The notes beneath the pieces were generated by a model. That model searched no databases. It saw only the letters and a list, made by a program, of their open reading frames with translations, and was not told the DNA's origin. Both the position numbers and the translations under genes were made by a program. From CAVTWD01 sp963738325 (lineage in GTDB: Bacteria; Actinomycetota; Acidimicrobiia; Acidimicrobiales; Ilumatobacteraceae): DNA of 64,000 nucleotides. This document shows positions 1-8,859 of this stretch, piece after piece (position 1 is the stretch's first letter; every line of letters starts with the position of its first letter). The stretch is taken from NCBI GenBank assembly GCA_963738325.1, contig CAVTWD010000011.1, positions 124,001 to 188,000 of the forward strand, given 5' to 3'.

Positions 1-654
1 ACTTCACCGCGGCGCATGCCAGTCGACGCCATGAGCATCCAGACTGCGCCCCATCGGTGGGACGCGGTGACGTTCACGAACCGACGGATCTCCTCCCCTG
101 TCCAGGCCCGCATCTCCGGAACGCGTCCGCGAGGCGGGTCAGCCGTGTCGCAGGGGTTGCGCTGCAGCTGGCCCCATCGCACTGCGTCCCTCATCGCTCG
201 CGTCAGCACACCGTGCACGTTGCGGACCGTCTTCGGTGAGAGGCCGGGGCCGAGGCCCCGCCGCGACTCGGTACGACCCTCAGTCAGCAGGCGGTGGTAC
301 AGGCGGTTGAGCGCGGCGCCATCCACCGTCTGAAGGCCCGTGCGGCCGAGATCGGGGAGGACGTAGTTCCGGATCACGCCCTCATAGGCCGCCGCCGTGG
401 ACGGCCGAAGAGACGAGCGCCGGGCTGGCAGCCATACATCGAGGAGGTAGCCGCCCAACGTCACTCTGCTCGGGGCCACGACGGCGCCTCGGTTCTTGTC
501 GGCAAGGTAGGCCGTCAAGACGGCTTGGGCCGCCTTCTTTGGTCGGGAACCCGCGCCGACGGAGTTGACGACGTCTGCCGTTCAAGTCCGGGAGATCGAC
601 GACGAACGACCACGTGCCGTTGGACGCTCGCGTGATGGACCCAGCGGTGCTCAT
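1..654 (-). pseudogene. Tyrosine recombinase (phage/ICE-type integrase), frameshifted, cut by the window edge
   Basis: Site-specific DNA recombinase of the phage integrase family. The ATG at 654 opens with MSTAGSITRASNGTWSFVVD, the N-terminal arm-binding beta domain of actinobacterial integrases, followed by GRRRQLRRRGFPTK. One base is missing near 538. The next frame then stays open to position 1, giving a core-binding segment (STAAAYEGVIRNYVLPDLGR, then SPKTVRNVHGVLTRAMRDAV) and the start of the catalytic domain with the first Arg box (STGMRRGEV) at the left edge. The catalytic His and Tyr lie outside the window. With the relaxase at 1846 it suggests the edge of an integrated conjugative element. 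The frameshift could be decay or a sequencing error. Confidence 0.8.
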
Positions 655-1015
655 GCGCCTGTCCTCTCGAGGGGTTGCCCCCCGTATCTTCTCATCGGAG
701 GGAAGCGGATCTGTGGAGGCCACCCGTGTCCGTTCATGCGGTGCTGCCTGGTGTTCGCCTGTGATGCTCAGTCCAGCGACTGCCCGAATCGACTTCATCG
801 GTCGGCGGTCGGCATCGGTACGCTTGTGGACATGGCCCACCGCGCTGGCGACCTGTCGCACGGCTCCGGCGTCGTGTTGGTGAACCCCGAAGAGGACTGC
901 TCGCCGGCTGCGTTCCGCATGCTCGTCGACGAGCTCCTCGCCGGTCCCGAGCCCGCGCTCGACTCGCTGGGGCAGCCGCCGTACTCGAGGAGCTTCGGAC
1001 CGAGCACGAAACCTC

Positions 1016-1428
1016 GTGACTCCGGTCGTCATCGACGCTTCGGCCGGTACCGAGATCGTCACCGACACGGCCCGAGGACGGGCACTGCTCCGACTGTTTC
1101 CAACTGACGCCGAGGCTGGGTGCCGCAGCACTTCTACGCCGAGGTGCTCGGCGTCATCCGCCACCAGACGATCTTCACGAAGATCCTCACCGAAGAACAG
1201 GCCGCAGCGGCGCTCGGTCGACTCCAGCGATGGCACCTCCACCAAGCGGCCGTGCCGCCACTGCTCGACGCCGCCTGGGCATTGCGACACAACATGCGCG
1301 CCGCCGACGCGATCTACGTTGCGCTCTCCGCGGAGTCGGGTGCGTTACTCCTCTCGGACGATCACAAGCTGTTGGACGCGTCGACGTTCCCGTCGTCAGT
1401 CGGCGTGCTGCGTCTGCCCTTCGCCTGA
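1016..1428 (+). pseudogene. VapC-like PIN-domain toxin, frameshifted
   Basis: Likely ribonuclease toxin of a type II toxin-antitoxin pair. From the GTG at 1016 the reading MTPVVIDASAGTEIV gives the first PIN acidic strand (VIDAS). After one base shift near 1113 the protein continues from 1120 as VPQHFYAEVLGVIRH and ends with AADAIYVALSA then GALLLSDDHKLLDA, the usual PIN C-terminal acidic motifs. Just upstream, overlapping in a GTGA arrangement, a frame ending ARLAGAAAVLEELRTEHETS (stop 1017-1019) looks like the tail of a small antitoxin, but I find no convincing start for it. The shift would inactivate the toxin if real. Confidence 0.6.
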
Positions 1429-1609
1429 GCCCAGCGGTGCTGATTTCGCACTGCGACCGGATCGGTGCTGGCGCACGGTGTGAAAGTCGTCACGTCGGCG
1501 TGCTGACCCATCCGTCTGGTGTCGTTCCGTGTTGACCCGTGTTGGCGTGTCCGCCGGCCCTCACGGAGCCAGCAACAACGTCGTTGTCGACGGCGTCGCG
1601 CCGGTGTAC

Positions 1610-1840
1610 TCAGATCTCGATGAGCTTGAGCGCGTGCACTTCTCGAGCCACCGACATGTCGACGACGAGCCTCGCGCGCCCGCGCTGAGACTCGATATGC
1701 AAACCCGATCGCTCGTTTGATCGCGCTCCAAGTCCTTCTGGTAGAGCAGCTCGCGCTGTTCCCGGAATAGGCGGACGCATCCGGTGACCGACGCCAGCTT
1801 GTCCAGCCACCACTGGAACAGGCAGGTGCCCGCAGGCGGC
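1610..1840 (-). other. Unrecognised coding remnant beside the relaxase
   Basis: Two minus-strand frames read like pieces of one protein: CLFQWWLDKLASVTGCVRLF followed by REQRELLYQKDLERDQ in one frame, then ERSGLHIESQRGRARLVVDM and SVAREVHALKLIEI up to a stop near 1610 in another. Composition is protein-like but I do not recognise a family. It is probably a frameshifted gene fragment of the same decayed element as the relaxase. Confidence 0.25.
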
Positions 1841-1845
1841 GTGTG

Positions 1846-2397
1846 ATGCTCCGGGTGACCACGCTGTACGCATCGTCGGCGGTGGCGACGGCGGCGTACT
1901 ACACCCGCTACCTCGCCCAGGCGCCGGGGGAGGAGCCGGGCGAGTGGACGGGCCGCCAGGCCGAGGGACTTGGGCTCGTCGGGCGGGTGGAGGCCGACGA
2001 CCTGCAGCGCCTCCTGGAGGGGCGTGCCCCAACGAGCGGGACACCGCTCGGCCATCCGCTGGTCGATCGGACGACGGCCAACGGCTGGACGGTGCGGGCG
2101 GTGGCGGGGTTCGATGCGACGTTCTCCGCGCCGAAGACGGTCAGCGTGTGGTGGGCCCTGACCGGAGACCCGGGTCTCCTGGAAGCCCACGACGTCGCCG
2201 TGGCTGCCGCGCTCGAGCACTTGGAGCGGTTCGGGGCCACGACCAGGGTGCGGACCGACGGCCGCCGTCTCCATCTGGACACGGGCGGGTTGTCGGTGGC
2301 CACGTTTCGCCAGACCACGTCGCGGGCCGACGATCCGCAGGTGCACACGCACGCGGTGGTGTCGGCCAAGGTACAGACCGGGGACGGTCGTCGCTGA
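1846..2397 (+). pseudogene. MobF/TrwC-family conjugative relaxase, N-terminal fragment
   Basis: Relaxases of this family nick oriT and pilot the strand in conjugation. The ATG at 1846 starts MLRVTTLYASSAVATAAYYT; the paired Tyr residues near position 19 match the N-terminal catalytic Tyr cluster of MobF enzymes. The body contains FDATFSAPKTVSVWWAL and the His cluster DPQVHTHAVVSAKVQ, part of the HUH metal-binding triad. The reading stops after DGRR at about 183 residues. Full-length MobF relaxases exceed 900 residues with a helicase domain, so more than 80 percent is missing. The break coincides with a small gene fragment on the opposite strand, consistent with a deletion junction. Confidence 0.8.
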
Positions 2398-2479
2398 CCA
2401 ACCAGCGGCCGAAGAACTCCAACAGTTCGCCGAGCTCCACCGCGTCGCCAGCATCCAGACACACCGGACGGACCCTCAT
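2398..2479 (-). pseudogene. N-terminal fragment of a small conserved hypothetical protein
   Basis: From an ATG at 2479 the minus strand reads MRVRPVCLDAGDAVELGELL then EFFGRWLV, after which it runs into the antisense of the truncated relaxase. The segment resembles the start of short actinobacterial proteins that often sit in plasmid or ICE accessory blocks; this is from memory. Only about 27 residues survive. It marks a rearrangement junction with the relaxase fragment. Confidence 0.35.
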
Positions 2480-2544
2480 GGCACACCTCCACGGATCGTG
2501 CTCAGGCTCAGGATGAACCCGAACAACTCCCGGCTCGTGGACCC

Positions 2545-2838
2545 TCAGGCCGCCTCGGCGAGCCGAGCCTCCCTCGGCCGGTTAACCGATATCGGGTTGG
2601 TGGTCCGCAAGTGCAGCCAGTGCTCGATGGGGAAGTCGTAGAAGGCCAACAGCACGTCGAGCTCGTCGGTGATCTTCTTCGTCGCCTTCGGGAACTCGAC
2701 GAACTCATCGGCGAACGCCTTCACGGCAGTGAGCGCGTCGGTGCGGGTCTCGGCGTTGTAGATCGACGCGATCGTCGTCTTCGCGTCGGCGTGGAGCCGC
2801 TTGGGCAGCGCATCGAGGCAGTTCTTGGTCTTGTGGAC
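2545..2838 (-). pseudogene. IS256-family (mutator-type) transposase, C-terminal fragment
   Basis: The minus strand encodes VHKTKNCLDALPKRLHADAK, TTIASIYNAETRTDALTAVK, then a FADEF segment and LLAFYDFPIEHWLHLRTTNP. These match the part of IS256-type DDE transposases after the CWVHK motif, through the HLRTTNPIES region that carries the last catalytic Glu. The reading diverges after TTNPI, just before that Glu, so the enzyme is dead. At its upstream edge it meets a 20-bp perfect palindrome at 2840-2859. It is a relic on both sides. Confidence 0.75.
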
Positions 2839-2839
2839 C

Positions 2840-2859
2840 TCATGCCGAATTCGGCATGA
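2840..2859. repeat. 20-bp perfect palindrome at the edge of the IS256 relic
   Basis: The sequence TCATGCCGAATTCGGCATGA is fully self-complementary. On the minus strand the codons just upstream read R-C-W and those just downstream read V-H-K-T, the two halves of the IS256 motif RCWVHKT, separated by about 24 in-frame bases (2839-2862). It may be an excision footprint or a recombination site; alternatively the R-C-W is chance and this is simply the relic boundary. Confidence 0.6.
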
Positions 2860-3514
2860 TGTCCAACAACGATGCAATGTCGCAAGCGTCAAGCCGCTCG
2901 ACGAGCGCGGCAAGCCGGTCCCCATCCATGTCGCCGCTGGCGGAGCTCGGCACACGATGACGGTAGCGGCGGCGGTGCCCGGGCTCGAGCTGCCGTCAGC
3001 CGGCTGCCATGGTCGCTGGGCACGCAGATCGAAGGCGTCGCCGAACTCGGGAGCGATAAGTCTGACGCCCGACGGATGGCTCCGGTTCAGCATCGCGCCG
3101 GACGAGGTGGTGCTTCGATTCTCGAGTGTTTCGATTCTCGAGTGTTCGGCAGACATCGCAAGCCGGTGACGCTCTCGGCGCTCCTCGACGTGGACTGGCG
3201 CCGCTCGTCATCCGATAGAGCCGACGCGGAGGAGGGACTTGATGGCGCGCCGGTCGTCCATCGCTGCGTAAGCGTCGGCTCACCCGGGCTACATCGTTGG
3301 TACATCGCGGGCTACTCAACCGTCGGCTTTCGCGAGGACGCTCCGGGCTGCCGCCAACCGATCGCGAACGCGATCAACCCGGCGATCTCGGACGGTTGGC
3401 CGACCCTCCGAGGCGTGTCGTTGTCGGATGGTCTGCCACGAGGTTGGGCCGTCCGCCGTCGCCGAACTGGCTTGCCTGGGCGGCCGTTCGACATCGACAG
3501 GGATGAGGCAGAGT
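2860..3514. other. No convincing gene; 16-bp tandem duplication
   Basis: Open frames here have no recognisable family and poor protein-like composition. A 16-bp unit beginning TTCGATTCTCGAGTG occurs twice in tandem at 3114-3145. The stretch is probably eroded mobile-element sequence. Confidence 0.4.
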
Positions 3515-4228
3515 GTGACGATGACCCAGGACGCGGCGGAGTGGGGAGTGCACGAGGTGCGTACGGCCTCGGGTGCTGCGTGGCACGTCCCGGCGGGCAG
3601 CTCGGTACGTGTGGTCGACGTCGAGGGTGGGCAGGTGGCCGACGTCTTCATGGTCGATGAGGAAGACGTGACCGATGGTCTGAGCAATGGTCGGACGTTC
3701 GACTACAACGGCACGGTCGCGTTGACCGTCAGAGCGACGCTGTACTCGTCGCGAAGCCGTGCGCTGGCGACGATCGTCGAAGACGACGTCGGTCGGCACG
3801 ACTTCCTGTACGCGCCGTGCAGCCAGGAGATGTACGAGATCCAGTACGGGGTCATCGCAGCGCATCCGAACTGCTACGACAACTTGACGCAGGCGCTGTG
3901 GGGCTTCGGGGTACCGTCAGCGAGGGTCACGGTCGCGTTCAACGCGTTCATGTCGACCCGCCGCCCGCGCCGCAGTCACCCACGCCGCCCACGCGGCACC
4001 GCCAGTGGGCTCAATGACGTCCTACTCGCCGCGGTCGCGTTCGCCGCGCTCGGGGCGATAGCTGGCCTCGCGTTCGGACCCGACCCAGCCATACAGCCTC
4101 CGCCCATCCCCGCCCCCGGCGAACTGTCCGCCCAAGTCGGTCCCCATCCCAGCACCACGCCCAGCGACCGGACAGGCATCGTAATCGCAACGGACTTTCT
4201 TGCTCACCATCCGGAGCTGGCACCGTGA
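3515..4228 (+). CDS. DUF1989 (urea carboxylase-associated type) protein with a replaced C-terminus
   Basis: The GTG at 3515 or ATG at 3521 begins MTQDAAEWGVHEVRTASGAA. The domain continues through VPAGSSVRVVDVEGGQVADV and APCSQEMYEIQYGVIAAHPN, including the Cys and His positions of DUF1989, a family often found beside urea carboxylase and amidolyase genes. It matches up to about FNAFMST near 3957. The last 90 residues are unrelated: a basic linker, one hydrophobic helix (VLLAAVAFAALGAIAGLAFG) and a Pro-rich tail. DUF1989 proteins are normally soluble, so this looks like a 3'-truncated gene joined to another, giving a chimeric reading frame rather than a designed fusion. Confidence 0.65.
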   Translation: MTMTQDAAEWGVHEVRTASGAAWHVPAGSSVRVVDVEGGQVADVFMVDEEDVTDGLSNGRTFDYNGTVALTVRATLYSSRSRALATIVEDDVGRHDFLYAPCSQEMYEIQYGVIAAHPNCYDNLTQALWGFGVPSARVTVAFNAFMSTRRPRRSHPRRPRGTASGLNDVLLAAVAFAALGAIAGLAFGPDPAIQPPPIPAPGELSAQVGPHPSTTPSDRTGIVIATDFLAHHPELAP

Positions 4229-4425
4229 CGATCGGCTACGTCCTCATGCGCACCGCCAACGCGTTCACGCTTTGCGGTGACACGCCACAACCCTCTTGTC
4301 CCGAGTGCGACATGGTCACCGACCGAGAGACGATCGACCCAGGCTCCAAACCGGGGAGCACCGACCTCGACGCCTCCTACAGCTACGACGGCTACCTCAT
4401 TGGAGTTCGCCACCATCCTCGATGA
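4225..4425 (+). CDS. Small hypothetical protein, possibly a gene fragment
   Basis: A 66-residue frame starting MTIGYVLMRTANAFTLCGD overlaps the stop of the DUF1989 chimera by 4 nt (GTGA). It has three Cys (LCGD and CPEC) but no family I recognise. The coupling to the preceding frame argues for translation; its position between a broken gene and the NmrA-like gene argues for a leftover fragment. Confidence 0.3.
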   Translation: MTIGYVLMRTANAFTLCGDTPQPSCPECDMVTDRETIDPGSKPGSTDLDASYSYDGYLIGVRHHPR

Positions 4426-4456
4426 CCTGGCGACATATTCATGACGAAGGAGGCAG

Positions 4457-5371
4457 ATGATGGCTGAGCCTGGTCTCGTGCTGGTGACCGGTGCCGGCGG
4501 GGGAATCGGCGGCGTGGGCGGCAAGGTGGTGGCGTTGCTGCGTCAGCGCGGCCGGGCCGTGCGAGCGATGGTGCACCACGACGACGACCGCGCCGATGCC
4601 CTGCGGGCGCTGGGCGCCGTCGTCGTCGTCGGTGACCTCACGCGGCCAGCAGATGTGGCCATGGCCCTCGACTCGGTCCACCGGATGTTCTTCAGCATGA
4701 GCCTGGCGCCGTCCTTCCTCGAGGCCACCGCCACCGTTGCGACGGTGGCCCGTGCCGTCAGCGATTTGGATGCACTCGTCGCCATCTCCCAGATGACCGT
4801 GTCCCAGATGGACGCGCTCAGCATGAGCGAGTCACACCATCAGCGGCTGCACTGGCTGTCGGAGCAGGTCCTCAACTGGTCTGGGCTCCCGGTCGTACAC
4901 GTTCGCCCGACCATCTTCTTGGACAGTCCGTTGTTCACGACGCTGGCCGCGCCCTCCATTGCCGACAGCGGCACCATCCGCCTCCCCTTCGGGACCGGTC
5001 GCACCTCGCCGATCGCCACCGACGACGTCGCCCGGGTCGTCGCCACGATCCTGACCGACCCGGGGCCGTACATCGGCCGGGCCTTCGACCTGACCGGCCC
5101 CCGATCGCAGGACATGAACGGCGTCGCCGAAGAGTACGCCCGCGCCCTGGGCAGACCGGTTATCTACGTCGACGTCCCGTGGGAGACGTGGGCCGAGCAA
5201 GCGCTCTCACCCGGGTTCGGACCGTACGCCAATGAACATATCGCTACCGTGGCGCGGCTCCATCGCGAGAATCGGTATGACCGCGTGACGGCCACGGTCG
5301 AGGAAATCACCGGCCAACCCGCCGAGTCCGTCGAGGCATTCGTGCGGCGAAGCGACCTGTTCGCCGAATGA
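4457..5371 (+). CDS. NmrA-like NAD(P)-binding atypical SDR
   Basis: Predicted NAD(P)H-dependent reductase or redox sensor of the NmrA / quinone oxidoreductase 2-like atypical SDR group. The N-terminus VLVTGAGGGIGGVGGKVVAL carries an expanded glycine-rich dinucleotide-binding loop; the mid-region has VVVGDLTRPADVAMALDSVH and later VVHVRPTIFLDSPLF, typical of NmrA. There is no classical YxxxK pair, as expected for this subgroup. At 304 residues it is full length and intact. An AAGGAGG Shine-Dalgarno precedes the paired ATGs at 4457 and 4460. It leads the plus-strand enzyme cluster. The substrate cannot be read from sequence. Confidence 0.8.
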   Translation: MMAEPGLVLVTGAGGGIGGVGGKVVALLRQRGRAVRAMVHHDDDRADALRALGAVVVVGDLTRPADVAMALDSVHRMFFSMSLAPSFLEATATVATVARAVSDLDALVAISQMTVSQMDALSMSESHHQRLHWLSEQVLNWSGLPVVHVRPTIFLDSPLFTTLAAPSIADSGTIRLPFGTGRTSPIATDDVARVVATILTDPGPYIGRAFDLTGPRSQDMNGVAEEYARALGRPVIYVDVPWETWAEQALSPGFGPYANEHIATVARLHRENRYDRVTATVEEITGQPAESVEAFVRRSDLFAE

Positions 5372-5548
5372 CGTACCGCAGCGAAGTACAACCGCAGCTG
5401 TTGCCTGAGGAGCTCCGGGCGGCCCCGGCGGCCTTCAGGTCACGGCGCGAGCCCACTCAGCGGGGCAGCGGTCACCGTCCGCGCCGTCCCCTCGACCCAG
5501 GGAAGTAACGTGCGACGGCCATGCACCCAGCCCTGAAGGAGGAGCGTC

Positions 5549-6359
5549 ATGAACGTTCTGACCCAAAGCGTCACCGTGGATCGGAGGGCCCGCCTGCTCC
5601 GGTTCGGTGCGCTCATCGCGGCCGCCGTGATGCTGTCGCTCTCGGCTTTCGCCACCAGCGCGCGAGCGGCGGAGTCGCACCCGACGATCGTGCTCGTGCA
5701 CGGCGCCTTCGCATCGCCTGCCGGATGGGGCCCGGTGGCCGACGCGCTGCACAAGGACGGCTACCAGACGGCGACGCCGACGCTCGGCCTGGTTTCGGTG
5801 GCGGACGACGTGGCGATCGTGCGGTCGACGCTGGATTCGATCCCGGGAGACAAGATCCTGGTGGGACACTCCTACGGCGGGTTCGTGATCACCAACGCCG
5901 CCAGCGGGCCGAACCGACGTCCGCGGACTGGTCTACACGGCGGCGTACGTCCCAGACAGCACTGAGACGATCAACAGCCTGAGCGTTGGCTACACGCCGG
6001 GGGCGTTTCTGGCCCATCTGGTGCTCGCCCCGGCGTTCCCCTTCTTCATCGACGACCCACAGTTCTTCCCCGAGGACTTCGCCCAGGACTTGAATCCGAA
6101 GCTGGGCGCCGAGATCGCAGCCGAGCAGCTCCCAACGAGCCTGGGCCTCTTCGGCACGCCATCCGGGCCCGCCGCCTGGCACACGCTCCCGTCGTGGTAC
6201 GCAGTCTCGGCCCACGACCGCGCCATCGACCCTGCCCTGCAGCGGTTCATGGCCCAGCGCGCTGGATCGACGACCGTCGAGTTCGCCGCCGCGAGCCACG
6301 TGGGGGGCCTCACGCACTACAAGGCGCGCTTCGTGAAGCTGATCGAACAAGCGAGCTGA
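5549..6359 (+). pseudogene. Exported alpha/beta hydrolase, frameshifted
   Basis: Serine hydrolase of the small alpha/beta-fold type. The ATG at 5549 follows AAGGAGGAGCG. Residues 17-37 form a Sec signal peptide (LRFGALIAAAVMLSLSAFAT, cleavage near SARAAES). IVLVHGAFAS carries the oxyanion His-Gly and VGHSYGGFV the nucleophilic Ser. One extra base near 5917 shifts frame; the remainder reads LVYTAAYVPDSTETINSLSV and ends with AASHVGGLTHYKARFVKLIE, containing the catalytic His, and a stop at 6359. Joined, the two parts give a normal ~270-residue protein. It closely resembles the cytosolic paralogue at 8860. Confidence 0.75.
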
Positions 6360-6619
6360 CGCGACCGCAACCTGATCCCCGCCGTTGGCCTCCTCCGCCC
6401 GCAGATTGGGCGTGTCCCAACGGGCGGTCCGGGGCGCCTCGATCACCGGGGATATGCCTTCCTCGGCTGTCGTATGCCGCATTGCCGATCGGGCGATCGG
6501 CGGAGGACGCCTGACCTGGCGTCGACACCAGGACACAGGGAGGAGTGCTCAGCCCGAACCTCGCCGCGAAGGACGAGGGTGACGACGCCATCAAGGAGAC
6601 ACGGATAGGAGACACCCCC

Positions 6620-7844
6620 ATGACCGACGATGCCGCGACGACGGACACGCGAGCCGGTGACGCCACGATTCGTCCGTTCCAGATCGACGTCGCGCAGGAG
6701 GCGGTCGACGACATGCGTCGCCGGATCGCAGCGACGCGCTGGCCGGAGCCGGAGACGGTCACCGACGACTCGCAGGGTGTGCCGCTCGCGCTGATGCAGG
6801 AGCTTGCGCGCTACTGGGCAACCGACTACGACTGGCGCAAGTGCGAGGCGAAGCTGAACGCTCTCCCGAACTTCGTGACCGAGATCGATGGGCTTGACAT
6901 CCACTTCATCCACGTCCGGTCCCAGCACGAGGACGCGCTGCCGCTGATCGTCACGCACGGGTGGCCGGGCTCGATCATCGAGCAGCTGAAGATCATCGAG
7001 CCCCTCACCGACCCGACGGCCCACGGCGCCAGCGCGCAGGACGCCTTCCACCTTGTGATCCCGTCGCTGCCGGGGCACGGCTTCTCGGCCAAGCCGGCCA
7101 CCACCGGCTGGGATCCGCCCCGCATCGCGCGGGCCTGGGTCGTGCTGATGAAGCGCCTCGGCTACTCCCGGTTCGTGGCGCAGGGCGGTGACTGGGGTGC
7201 GGCCGTCACCCAGCAGATGGGTCAGCAGGCCGCCCCGGAGCTGCTCGGGATTCACTCCAACATGCCCGGCACGGCGCCGCCGGAGGTGACCGGCTACCTG
7301 CGAGGCGAACCGGCGCCGCCTGGTCTGTCGGAAGAGGAGCGGCGGGCCTACGACCAGTTGAGCGCCTTCTATGCCAAGCACGTCGCTTATGCCCAGATCA
7401 TGTCGACGCGCCCCCAGACGCTGTACGGCCTGGCCGACTCGCCCGTTGATCTGGCCGCGTTCGCGATCGACCACGGCGACGGCACCGGCCAGCCCGGGCT
7501 GATTGGGACAGATCGTGGAGGGACGCCTGCCCGGCGAGCTCACCCGAGACGACATCCTCGACAACATCACGCTCTACTGGCTGACCAATACCGGGGTCTC
7601 GGCGGCCCGTCTCTACTGGGAGAACGAGGCCGCCTTCTTCGACGCCAAGGACATCTCCATCCCGTTCGCCATCAGCGTCTTCCCCGACGAGCTGTATCAG
7701 GCACCCCGAAGCTGGGCCGAGCGGGCGTATCCCAACAACCTCATCCACTACAACCGGCTCGACCGAGGCGGCCACTTCGCCGCGTGGGAGCAGCCGAAGC
7801 TCTTCTCAGAAGAGATGCGTGTCGCGTTCAGATCGCTGCGCTGA
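6620..7844 (+). pseudogene. Epoxide hydrolase with EHN domain, frameshifted
   Basis: Hydrolyses epoxides to diols through an Asp nucleophile. The ATG at 6620 follows GGATAGGAG. Residues 15-110 form the epoxide-hydrolase N-terminal domain (IRPFQIDVAQEAVDDMRRRI). HGWPGS is the oxyanion motif and QGGDWGAAV carries the nucleophile Asp. A one-base shift near 7505 moves the frame; the rest reads GQIVEGRLPGELTRDDILDN, YWLTNTGVSAARLYWENEAA and DRGGHFAAWEQP with the catalytic His, stopping at 7844. The joined length of about 405 residues is right for the family. If the shift is real the enzyme lacks its His; an indel error is equally possible. Confidence 0.8.
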
Positions 7845-7856
7845 TCGGAGGCCGAC

Positions 7857-8843
7857 GTGCTACGCCATCGCAACGAGTTTCCCGTCGAAGGCGAGTTGCC
7901 CGCCTTCGACGGAGCGACCGTCTGGTTGAACTCGGCACCGTTGACGCCCGCGGGCCTGCGGGGGCAGGTGGTCCTGGTCTGCTTCGGCACCTACACCTGC
8001 ATCAACTGGATCCGTTCGCTTCCCTACGTGCGGGCGTGGGCCGACGAGTACCGGGGCAACGGGCTGGCGGTCGTCGGGGTCCAGACGCCGGAGTTCGAGT
8101 TCGAGGGCGATCTCGACAACGTGGCCCGGGCGATCAAGGAGATGGACGTCGGCTACCCGCTGGCCGTGGACAACGACTACGCGGTCTGGCGGGCGTTCGA
8201 CAATCACTACTGGCCCGCTGTGTATTTCGTCGACGCTCAGGGTCGGATCCGGCACCACCATTTCGGGGAGGGCGACTACGAGACGTCGGAGATGGTCCTG
8301 CAGATGCTCTTGCGCGAGGCCGGTACCGATGTCGATCAGGGTCTCGTGCGACTCGAGCCCCGCGGTGTCGAAGCGGCGGCCGACTGGGACAACCTGAGGT
8401 CACCCGAGACCTACCTCGGTCACGAACGCGCCGTGGGCTTCGTGTCTCCGGGGGGCGTGGTTCCGGACCGGCGACACGCCTACTCGGCGCCGGGCGAACT
8501 GCGGCCCAACCAGTGGGCGCTGTCGGGCGACTGGCAGATCGACGCCGTGCCGGCGCGGCTGAATGAACCGGGCGGTTCCATCTCGTATCAGTTCCACGCT
8601 CGCGATCTGCATCTCGTGACGGGTCCACCGGTTGGGCGCCCGCCGGTGCGCTTCCGGGTGCGCCTCGACGGGGAGGCCCCGGGGCGCGCCCATGGCATCG
8701 ACATCGACGAGCACGGCAACGGCACCGCCGACTACCAGCGGATGTACCAGCTCATCCGCCAGCCGCCGCCCATCGGGGAGCGGCGGTTCGAGATCGAGTT
8801 CCTCGACGCGGGCGTCGAGGCGTTCGTGTTCACCTTCGGATGA
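7857..8843 (+). CDS. Thioredoxin-fold (AhpC/TSA) protein with DipZ-like C-terminal domain
   Basis: Resembles the soluble C-terminal half of mycobacterial DipZ/CcdA-type proteins without their membrane part. The GTG at 7857 lies 12 nt after the epoxide hydrolase stop. Residues 10-170 are a thioredoxin fold; the active-site strand reads FGTYTCINW, so only the first Cys (Cys48) remains where DipZ has CxxC. Residues 190-328 form the carbohydrate-binding-like DipZ C-domain (YLGHERAVGFVSPGGVV and SGDWQIDAVPARLNEPGGSI). No signal peptide or membrane helix is visible, so it is probably cytosolic. A one-Cys peroxidase or thiol-transfer role is plausible; a disulfide reductase role is unlikely without the second Cys. 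Confidence 0.75.
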   Translation: MLRHRNEFPVEGELPAFDGATVWLNSAPLTPAGLRGQVVLVCFGTYTCINWIRSLPYVRAWADEYRGNGLAVVGVQTPEFEFEGDLDNVARAIKEMDVGYPLAVDNDYAVWRAFDNHYWPAVYFVDAQGRIRHHHFGEGDYETSEMVLQMLLREAGTDVDQGLVRLEPRGVEAAADWDNLRSPETYLGHERAVGFVSPGGVVPDRRHAYSAPGELRPNQWALSGDWQIDAVPARLNEPGGSISYQFHARDLHLVTGPPVGRPPVRFRVRLDGEAPGRAHGIDIDEHGNGTADYQRMYQLIRQPPPIGERRFEIEFLDAGVEAFVFTFG

Positions 8844-8859
8844 CATTGACAAAGGAGCC

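Noticed and set aside
382..1290. A 302-residue minus-strand frame
   Set aside because: Only its last 40 or so in-frame residues from 654 down belong to a gene (the integrase N-terminus). The rest is antisense to the PIN toxin.
3114..3145. Tandem 16-bp repeat as an iteron or origin
   Set aside because: Two copies only, no replication initiator gene nearby.
6545..8566. A 673-residue open frame across the epoxide hydrolase and thioredoxin genes
   Set aside because: Its first part is the epoxide hydrolase up to the frameshift; after that it is an out-of-frame, Arg-rich shadow of the real thioredoxin-like gene.
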